From Alphaproteobacteria bacterium (lineage in GTDB: Bacteria; Pseudomonadota; Alphaproteobacteria; Rhizobiales; Hyphomicrobiaceae), in NCBI GenBank assembly GCA_018830445.1, contig JAHJSN010000005.1:1-38393 (forward strand): a stretch of 38,393 nucleotides of DNA, written 5' to 3'. Under the pieces are notes generated by a model. The model made no database searches, was not told where the DNA came from, and saw only the letters and a list, made by a program, of their open reading frames with translations. Within the stretch, counting starts at the first letter, position 1, and every line of letters starts with the position of its first letter. Shown piece after piece: positions 25,964-36,100 of the stretch. Made by a program: the position numbers and the translations under genes.

Positions 25964-26518
25964 TCAGGCTGCGGCAGAAAGCTCCCGTACGCTGATATTA
26001 CCGTTAGCGTCGCGCATGCAGAGTTTCATGGTGCGCCCGCCCAGTTGCGACTTCGATATCTGGGCGATCGTAGCCTGACATGCCTTCTCCGATCCTACCG
26101 CCAGAACAATCCACGGAATGTCGCCGGAGGTCCACTCCTGCGCCTTGATCTGCGGTGGATAGCTGGCCTGAGACGTCAGCCGGCTGTCGACTTCAGGCGA
26201 GACACGGGCCCACAAAACAGCGCCAACGGGGAGCAAATTCCCAGCCTTATCCTTGGCTTCCGCCACGGCGACCTGATTCGCCTTGATCGCCGGGATGGCC
26301 AGCCAGCTCAGGTCGGCGAGCTTCGCCTGCTGGAAGTTCGGAGAACTGGCCATCAAATTCGCGATTTGCCCGAGCACATGATGCGGATGCCTGCCGCCTG
26401 TGGCGGCCGAAACCTGTGAATCCGCCTCAGGTGCCGTGTCAGGAGCTGCCGCCGGCGGCGGAGCGGCTGCGGCCTCGACGCTCTTGGGCTCTTCCTTCTT
26501 CTTCTTTCCGAAGAACAT
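25964..26518 (-). CDS. HlyC-like RTX acyltransferase homologue lacking catalytic His and Asp
   Basis: A 184-residue protein homologous to toxin-activating lysine acyltransferases, which acylate RTX toxins on internal lysines before export. Residues 1-45 are an extra Lys-rich, then Ala/Pro-rich tail. The HlyC-like core runs from about 46: VLGQIANLMASSP (48-60), LSWLAIPAIKANQV (70-83), PVGAVLWARVS (97-107) and EWTSGDIPWIV (128-138), matching LGHVSWLWASSP, LPAIRANQY, VAYCSWANLS and DWTSGDRKWFI of HlyC. Ungapped alignment between these anchors puts Phe62 at the catalytic His23 position and Leu139 at Asp92. Enzyme activity is therefore doubtful. GGAG lies ten bases upstream of the ATG. It sits between the giant protein gene and the exporter gene. 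Confidence 0.85.
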   Translation of the reverse strand: MFFGKKKKEEPKSVEAAAAPPPAAAPDTAPEADSQVSAATGGRHPHHVLGQIANLMASSPNFQQAKLADLSWLAIPAIKANQVAVAEAKDKAGNLLPVGAVLWARVSPEVDSRLTSQASYPPQIKAQEWTSGDIPWIVLAVGSEKACQATIAQISKSQLGGRTMKLCMRDANGNISVRELSAAA

Positions 26519-26620
26519 GACCAGTGCACTCCATCAGTTTGCAGCAATGTAACGCCGCTCAGATCAATGATTTTAGTCCGCGCCACGAGCGATAACAATA
26601 TCTACCACAATCCGTTTCGG

Positions 26621-26645
26621 AAGGGGCCGCGACTTGCGGCCCCTT
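26621..26645 (-). terminator. Perfect stem-loop after the giant gene
   Basis: AAGGGGCCGC (26621-26630) and GCGGCCCCTT (26636-26645) form a perfect ten-base stem with a five-base loop, 18 bases after the stop of the giant gene. No T run follows on the minus strand. It may end most transcripts there, so that the HlyC-like and exporter genes are expressed at a lower level, or protect the long message. Confidence 0.6.
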
Positions 26646-26663
26646 GAAGTTCTGGTAGATCCC

Positions 26664-27105
26664 TTAAAGGAGATCCAGGTTGTCATTCGTGAATGTGCCG
26701 GAGTCGACGTCGACGAGCCGGATCTGATCGCCGTCGGCGAAAACGATGACCATGTCCGATGCGGCAGCGCCCAAATTGCCCGCTGTGGTATCGTTGAAGG
26801 TGATATCGGCGAGGCTTGTAAAGCCGTAGCCTTCAAGCTGTAAAATATCGCCACCAGCACCAACCTGGAAGTTGTAGATCGCGTCGGTCCCGGTATCGAC
26901 ACCATTTTCGTATCGGAACGTATCGATGTCGGCGTCGCCGGTGCCAGTCGGCGATCCGAAGTCACCCGCAAACAAGGTATCGTCGCCGAGGCCGCCGACA
27001 AAGAAGTCCGAACCGGCCCCACCGATAAGAGTGTCGTTGCCCGCCCCGCCAATCAGCGTATCGGGTCCAATCGTTCCTGTGGCTTCGTCATCGCCTGTCC
27101 CCACC
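26664..27105 (-). repeat. C-terminal RTX block and secretion region
   Basis: RTX units PDTLIGGAGNDTLIGGAGSD and FFVGGLGDDTLFAGDFG are followed by the DIDTFRYENGVDTGTDAIYN and GDILQLEGYGF segments. This layout is common at the ends of type I-secreted proteins, where the signal lies in about the last 60 residues. Confidence 0.85.
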
Positions 27106-30100
27106 ACCAATGTGAAGACATCGGTGGCCGAGTTGGTGCCAACCTCAACGTCAACATTGCCGCCGGCGCTTGTCACACTCAGATCGGTCGGCACGTTCGT
27201 GAACGTATTGCCGGTGACGTCGTTGATCGGTGCGATCGGCGAGACGATGACCGAGTTGATGAAGATACCCGTAGCAGCGTTTGTGATCGAGTTGCCACTG
27301 ATATCATTCTCGCCATCTTGATATCCAGACACCGAAATCGCGGCGCCAACACCTTGGCCGGCATCAGTGAGTTCGTTATCCGTGATGTCCGTGCCGACTC
27401 CGGTACCGAGCCGCATTTCGATGCCGCGGAACCACGTGCCGCCACTCGACCCTTCGAACGAACTCTCCGTGACGGTAATCATCGGGTCGACAACGCCGGC
27501 CTCTCCAGCGACATTTAGCGTCGTCGTGATCGCACGGTTGAGGGTTAAGGATCCAACGACTTCACTGACGAAGATCGAGTTGGCAACGACATGGCCGTTG
27601 GCGTCGTTGAAGACGATGCCGCCTGGACCGCTGGTGCCAGCCGCGTCAGTTAGCTGGATGCCATCGATCCTGACGCTTTCGGTCGATGCCGTCGCCATGT
27701 CGACTGTGATCGTACCAGTGATGATGGATTCCGGACCGGTTCGGGACACATCGTCATGCGCCAAGCCATGGTTGGCACCGAGCAGGTTGATCCCTTCGGA
27801 GATCGTGAAGGTCTCGTTGTAGGTGCCGGGCGCGAGCAGGATGGTGTCGCCTGCTTCGGCTTCAGCGAGTGCCGCCACAATGGACCCGTACCCGCCGTTA
27901 CCGACGAGCAGGATGCGGCCGGCACCGCCATGCTGAATGATCTCTATGTCGGTCAGCGTGTCAGTACCTTCAGTATTCGATGTGACCGTCCAGCCACCAG
28001 ATCCATTCGCCGCAACTTCAGGCGTCAGCGAGTCAACGATAATTTCTTCATCATAGACTGCTGTGTCGCCTTCATGCGGCGTCGCAAGCGCATTCAGGGT
28101 CTCACCGGCGCCGACGATGGCGTCGTCTCCGGCCAATCCCTTGAACGTATCGTTACCGACATCAGCGCCATTGCTGGTCAAAACGTCGGCGCCCGATGTG
28201 CCTGTAATCGTATCGGAGCCGGTACCCGAAAGGATCGACATGAAGCCGTCCAACGCGCCCGACGCTGTGTTGCCGGTCGCATTGGCGTCGAACGTCGTGT
28301 CGGTCGCCAGGTTCTGCAAGTTAAAGTCAGTGCCCACGTCCTGGAACGAGTTGCCCGTGATGCCGGTGATGTTGGAATCGCTTCCCACACCGATCGAGAT
28401 GCCTGAACCCGACGACTGGAACGTGTTGCCAGTTACAGTGGTCGTCGCATCGTCATAGCTATCCAAATTGAGGCCGGTCCTGTTGTACTCGAAGGTATTG
28501 CCGGTGATGTCGAGTGTGGCGGCGTTGCCGTCCGACCAAACGCCCGACCTCCACGATGCCGTCGAGAATCCAGCTGCGGATGCTCCGGTGAAGTAGTTGT
28601 TGGCAATGTCAATGTTGCCGGTCGCACCCGTCTGCAGGAAGATACCAAAGTCGCTATTGGCGGTATCTGCATTCGGCCCCGCCGACCAGAACAGGCTGTT
28701 GACAACCTCCAGATCCGTACCACCGGTCACAACGAGTGAATTGAAGGGGGTCGAGTTGTCCGAATTGTTTTGGAACTCGAGACCGTCGAACATGACGGAC
28801 TGCCCTGCCGCTGCCGCAACTGTCACGGATCCGGCAATCAACGATCCAGCCCCCTGAGTGTGGCCCGTGCCGGCCGTACCGGCATTGGCCCCGAGGATCG
28901 TCACCCCGACGCCGACGGTGAAGTCACCCGTGTAGGTTCCTTCGTCGACGAGGACGACATCGCCGGAAGTGGCTTCGCCATTTGCTGGGTTGCCGTCGAA
29001 CAGTGCAGCGATCGAGGTGTTTTCCGCACCCGTCAACGAGTCGCCGACGAGCCAGACGGTCTTCGGCGTGCCGTTGATATCGAAGACGATCTTGCCGATG
29101 CCGGTGAACGTATCTGTGACGCCCCCAATCGTAACGGTCGCCATATCGGTTGTGGCATCCCAGGTGATGGCACTCGCACCCGGATAGGCATCCGTGTACT
29201 GCACCGTGTCCGAACCGCCTTCGCCAGCGAAGGTGTCAGCTCCCGCACCGGAGACGAAGACATCGTCGCCGCCGCCGCCGGAGAAGTCGACATCGAGTCC
29301 GGCGGTGACGCCGCTGGCGTCGACCGTGTCGCCCAGCGCACCGCCCGTGACCGTCGTTCCGGTCGCAGTAAGGCCAGTCGCCGAGAAGTCGCCGCTCAGC
29401 GTAACGTCGTCGCCGTTCGCACCCAGCGTGATGTCGAGGTTTTCGACGGTGTTCACCGTCGCGGTGCCCGTACCATCCGACAAGGTGAAGTTGGCCGGCG
29501 TCCCGGTCACGGTCAGCGCAGCGCTGGCACCGTCATTGTCGACGAACAACGTGTCGGTATCGCCGCCACCCGTGATGCCGTCCGATCCATCTCCGACGGA
29601 CCAGAAGATCGCGTCGTCGCCGGTGCCCGCGTCGATGGTGTCGGCACCGAGGCCGCCGGACAGGGTATCCGCACCGTCTCCGCCGTTTATGATGTCGTCG
29701 TCCGCCGCACCGACGATGGTGTCGGCGCCGCCGGCCCCCGTGATTGTATCCACGCCCGTGCCGCCAACGATGATGTCATCGCCGTCTCCGGCCGTGATGG
29801 TGTTAGTCCCGGCGAAATTCGACGATGGGGTGATGGTTGAACTCAATGCAGCCAGCAGATCGACCGTCAGGATGCTCGAATTGTCCGCTCCGTCGCCGTC
29901 GGCGTTTGTAGCGCCTTCCAGGTTGTACGTATTGCCGGTAATCGTGATGTTCTGCACCGTCGGTGCGGCAGCGTTGATTGACTGCCCATCGAGATGCGCG
30001 ATGGCCGCATCGACACCCTTGCCGGCCACGCCGAACGTATTGTTGGTGATCGTCACCTGATCCACTAGGCCATTCGCGCCGTCATTAATCTGGGCCGGTG

Positions 30101-33100
30101 TATTACCAGGCAACGCAACACCCGTCTGAACCGCCGTCAGAGTGTTGCCATCGACCGTCAATCCAGTGACATCGTTGTCGGCGCGGACACGGATACCGAA
30201 CAAGGCACCGTCAATCGTCGTTCCAGTAATGCTGGAGTTCGTCGTTGTGCCGGCGACGGAAGCGATCTGGATGCCGTAGAAGGCAGCCGGTGCAGCCCCA
30301 TCAGCCGCCTTCGGATCAGTCATCCCCATTTCGATGGAGCTGTTGGAAATCACCGCGTTGTCGACACTGTCGAGGTTGACGCCCCGGCGGATGTCGCCGC
30401 CGTCGTCGTTGATGACGATCAGGTTGGTTAGCGTCAGGTCGCTGACGCTCGTTGCCCGGATCGCCGTCGTGTCAGCGACCGTTGCTGCGCGGTCGACGGT
30501 GAGACCGTCGAGGGTTACGCCATTTGCCGTAACGACGACCTCACCCTGAATGGTCGACTCGTTGGCTCCCCGGCTCGCGTCGGTGCCTGCCGTACCGAAG
30601 TGTTCGAGGCCAAGGATGGTGACATCGACATTCACCGTCAGGTTTTCCGCATACGCCCCTGGCGCGACGATGATCGTGTCACCCGCGTTAGCCGCATTGA
30701 TGGCCGCCTGGATCGTCGCGAAGCCGCCGTTCACCGCCTGATCGACGAGCAGGAAGCGGCCAGTTGCTGCACCTTGCACGATCTCGATACCAGCAACCGT
30801 ATCGACGTTAGTGCCGGCACCCCCGGCATCGATGGTCCACTCGCCCGTGATCGCGTCATAGCTGAAGTCCGACGCACTGAGCGTTTCGGTGAAGACAGCC
30901 GTATCGCCTTCGCCGGCATCGGTTGTCGAACTGCCACCGAACAGGCTGTCGTTGCCCTCTCTACCAGTGAGCACGTCATCGCCAGCTCCACCCGAGAGGA
31001 TGTTGACGTTGGCGTCGCCGGTGAGAGTGTCGGCTAGGTTGCCGCCGGTGACGTTTTCGAAGCCGGAGATGGCGGAGCTGAATGTCGTGTCGGCTACCCC
31101 GCCGCCAGGCGCGGAGCCCGCCGCGAGTTCCGCATTGGCCGCGAAGCCGGACGCGGTTCCTGCCGACAAGTCGACGTCCACTGCAGCCGTGCTGCCGTTA
31201 TAGTCGAGGGTGTCGGAGCCGGCGCCCGTCGCATTGACCTCACCGGGACCATCGAGATCGACGGCGGCAGTAATGGTTTCCACACCTGTAACCGAGGTCC
31301 CGTTGATCGAAGTGAAGGAAGTTCCGTCGAAGCTGACGGTGACAGTGTCATTAACGGCATCGCCATCGACAATGACAACGGCATCGCGAACGCCTGCGGC
31401 GCTATCGTCGCCGCCGGCAATCGATCCGGCGCCATCACCGGCAAGCTGGACGATGAGATCGTCTCCAGCACCGCCGGTAACGGAGTCAGCTCCTTCGCCG
31501 CCGACGATGAAGTCGCGGCCGGAACCACCGGAAATGTTGTCGATACCGTCTCCGCCGAACATCGTGAGACCGCCCGTACTGGCCGAGCCGTTGATGACAT
31601 TGGCGAATGCGTTGCCGGTGACCTCGATATCGGCATCGCCGGTCAGCGTGATGTTCTGCGCACCAGCACCGGTCAGTTCGATGGACGCAATCGCGCCAGT
31701 GGGGCCGTTCACAGTGAGGTTGTTGATTGGCGCAAGAACCGCCACCATTCCACCATCTGTGTGATCGTGAGCCGACAGCTCAATTGCCGCGCCGTTGTTG
31801 GAAGCGAACACCGCATCCTGCAACGTTGCAAAGTAGGCGGTGGCACTTTCGCCGAATGCATTCGGCGCATCGGTGGACGGATCGGTGTCGATATTGAGCG
31901 CGTTCGTCGAGGCGAACCGGCCAAGCGCCGCCGTATCGACCACGTCCGTCTGCCCTGGAAGGACGACAACTGCGGGTCCCTGAGTAATGGGCCCGATGGG
32001 TCCTGCCTGCGTGAAATTGCCGATAGGCACCTGCACGCTGCCAGCCATGGACGCAGCGACATTGACCGCAGCTATGCCCGACGCAAATCCGCTGAAGGTG
32101 TTCGTCCCGTCGATTGTGACGCCGGAAACCGTGCCGCCAAGGCCCAGAACGATGCCATTTTGAGTCGATGCCGTGTCAGCCACCAGTTCGAATGCGTTCC
32201 CCGACACCGTCGAGCCCGTCATCGTGCCGGAAAGGATCAACGTGGTATCGTCGCTTGCTGACTGACCATTGTCGGTGAAGGTATTGCCGGTGATGGAGGT
32301 GTTGGTCCAGCCGTTGATGCTGCCGCCGTTCTCGCCGGAGTTCGAAATAACGTTGTTGACGATGGTGAGCCCGCTGCCGCCGCCGATGGCCTGAACGCCG
32401 TCGAACCCGGCACTGTTGATAATGTTGTTCTGAACGGTGATATTGCTCGCAGCTGGCGCGACGATATCGACACCATCTCCCGCGGCCCCGCTGATCGTGA
32501 AGCCGTCGACCGTGACGTTATCAGCCGAGATCGTGACCGAGGTCAGCGTCACCTCGTTTGCCGTATCGCGCGACATGCCGTTGGGGTCGAGCCCCGCGTT
32601 GCTGTCGCTGATGAGCGTTAATTGCTTGTCGATAACGACATTTTCTGGTCCCGCCGTGTACAGGTCTTCGATGACCTGCACCGTGTAGCCATTGAGCGTC
32701 GACGTATCGTCGATGGCAAGGTCGATCGTGCCATACGTATCGATCAGCTGCATCGAACCATTGAACACTCGGACTCCGAGCGTCAAATCGATCGTCATGT
32801 CGTCGAAGGTCAGGTTTTCAACGTCGGTGTCGACGATATCGGTCCCGTCCGGCCCGACAACCTGAAGCTTGCCGTCGTCCGTTCCTCCCGAGATCAAGGT
32901 GATGGCATAAGCGGTCGAATTCCCCGAGAACACGGCTGTATCGGTGCCCGCACCGCCGACAATGCGATCATCGCCAGCACCGCCCGTGATGATGTTATCG
33001 CCTGCATCGCCCGTGATCGTATCGGCAGACGCCGAGCCGATCACGTTTTCGACCTGCGAGAAGGTGTCGGATTGGGTATCACCGGTACCATTCGTATCGG

Positions 33101-36100
33101 AGGCCGTACCTGCTGCGATGTTGATCGTCATGCCTTCACTGGCGTTTGCGTAGCTGATCGTGTCGGTGCCGGTATCCGTGGTACCATCGCCGCCGACGAA
33201 GTTGTCGTCGCCCGCACCCGAGACGAAGACGTCGTCACCGTTGCCACCAGTGAAGGTGACGCCGACTTCGGAATTGGCGAACATGCCGTCGTGAACGATG
33301 GCACCCGCATCAACTGTATCGCCGCCGTCTCCGCCGACCACGCTAATCGTCGCGATAGACAGAGCCGTCCCGCCGAGCGACGTTGTCACGACGACGCTGT
33401 CGCCGCCGGTGCCGAGGTAGATGACGATATCCTCGATCTCGTCGATCAGGACGGATCCGGATGCGTTGACCGTCGTGCCGTCGCCCGCCTGAACCAAGAT
33501 GTCGAGTTCCGCGCCACCGATCGTCGAGGCCACGCCACCGATGGTGAAGGTGACCGGAGTTGAGCTGAAGTTGAACGATTGATCAGTGTTGTAAAGTTCC
33601 AGCGTATCGTCACCAGCGCCACCCAGAGCGGTGTCTGTCCCGCTGTTCGCAATCCAGCCGACAACATCGCTGCCCTCACCCGCATCAATGGTGTCATTGC
33701 CGAGGCCGTCGACGATCACGTCATCGCCAGCCAAGCCGTTGAGCGTATCGTTACCACCGCGACCAAAAATAACATCGTTCGCCGATGTGCCATCCACGTC
33801 GAAATTGGTTGTGACGGCTGCATCGGGAAGGAAGCGGCTACCAAACCCGTCGCTGTCGATTCCGGACACGGTGTTGTTCTCGATGAGAATACCGGTTGGC
33901 GAAATTGCCGGACCGCCAACTGACGCCCGGATACCAACGTCGACATCGTTGATCGTGTTCCCGGTGATCGCACCGCCCGAGCTCGCAATGCCGAAGTCTT
34001 CCACCGTGATGCCGACCACTTCGGCCGTTTCGTCCGCATCCGTGCTGGTGCCGGTGACTGTGTTGCCGGTGACGTTCAACCCGGTGTTACCCGAAAGCAG
34101 GATGCCAGTGGCGGTCGTTCCCGTTAGGGCATAGCCCATGCCGGATACTGTGTTGCCATCGAACGTTCCAGTCGAATTATCGATGATGACACCATTCTGC
34201 GCCAGCAGCGTTGTGCTCCCCGCGCCCGTAACGGAGACACCCGTAACATTGAGATTGGCGTTAAAGAACACCAGACCGTTCTTCTGGAAGTCCGCAACGG
34301 AGCCGCCAGTCATCGTGAAGGAGAGGTCGCCGCCAGCGTTGTCATTGTCCACCTGGAGCCCGAACCCGCGCTGCGCACCGTTCAAAGGTTCATCACGCAC
34401 GCCGGTGATGTCGACATCGACGACTTCACCAGAGGCATTGCGGTAGAAGACGCCGACGAAGTTGGCAGCGCCCGTGGCCGTGCCTTCGTCGATAGTTGCC
34501 GCCTGGCCCTTTCCATCGACATCGACGTTCTCAAGCCGCACGCCGCTCGCATCCTTGACTGTCACGATCGCGTTTGTCTCACGGCTTCCAAGGGATCCAA
34601 TGCTGTGATCTGCAGAAGAAACAGCCGTTTCGACCAGGTCCGCTGGCGCTTCGATGATGATCGGGTCAGTGCCAACGCCCCGGATTGTCAGGTTGTCTTT
34701 CCCATCAACAACAATCTGCTCCTGGTAGGTCCCCGATGCGATCAGGATCGTATCGCCTGAAACAGCTTCGTCGATGGCGGACTGGATGGTGACATAGCCG
34801 CCGTTGCCAACGAGAAGGATCGCACCACCTGAGTGCGTGATGACCTCGATGCCTTCAAGCTGATCTGTGCCTTCCGATCCGGAGACAACGGTCCAACCGC
34901 CGGCCGTAGCGTTCAAAGTGACATTGGCCGGATCCACCGCACCGGTATAGACGGCCGTATCGCCCTCGTGAACGACCGCCATCGTCGTGGTCGGCGTATC
35001 GCCGGTCTCGCCGCCAATCAGAGTATCGTCGCCCGCGCCGCCGGAAATGGTGTCGATACCGCCTCCACCTGAGAGGATGTTGGCGGCTGCATTGCCCGAG
35101 AGCGTGTCGGCCTGCGCCGTGCCGGTGACATTTTCAAAGCCGGTGAACGTGCCGACCGTCAGGTGCGCCGGACCCACCGTCAACTGGTCGGCGGCATCGA
35201 CGTCGAAGGTGATCCCCGACCCGGTGACGGCTGAGAAGTCGGCGGTGTCGCCGGTGCCTGCGCCGGCTGCAACTGTGCCGATCTCACCTGAATTGCCCAG
35301 TTCAACGGTGTCGTCGGCGGCTCCCGTCGCCACGTTGATCGCGACGTCCGTAGCATTGGCGATGCCGGACAGGTCGATCGTATCCGCACCGGTTCCGAAG
35401 TTGGGCGCGTCCTGATTGACGGTGATGGCCTGAAGGCTGGTCGATCCGAGATCGCCGACGACGACCGTATCGCCGCCGGTACCCAGTGAAACGACGATGC
35501 GTTCGACGTTATCGGTGGTGATCGATCCGAACTGATCGACCGTAGTGCCGCCACCCATTTGAGAGAGGACGTCTGTGTCACCACCAGCGAAGACGTCCGT
35601 CGCCGCTGCGCCGATTGTAAACGTCACCTGTGCCGAGTCGGGAATGAAGTCCGGACCGGGAACGGGATTGGGCGCGACGTTGAAGAGGGCCAGAGTGTCG
35701 TCGCCGACACCGCCATCGACGCTGGCAACAGCTCCGAGCAGCGGCGCGGAAACGAACGTATCATTGCCTTCGCGCAGTTCGACTGTGTAGGTGCCGCTGC
35801 CGCCAACAACCGTATCGTCGCCGGTCGTCGCGATGATCGCACCCGTCGTTAGGCCAAGGTTGAAGGTACCTTCGTCGGTCGTATCTCCAACCGTTCCGGT
35901 GACCGAGACGCCCGTCGAGTTGAGCGGCCCGCCGACGCCGTCGACATAGAACGGCGCGAAGTCGCCTACGGGATTGCTGCTGCCGGTTACATTCACCGTC
36001 ACGCCGGCTGTTGCGTCGAACCCGGACCCGTCGGTGTAATCCTGGAGAACCAGGCCGCCGAGTTGGTAAGAACCGCTCACCGAAACGGTGTTGAGAACCG

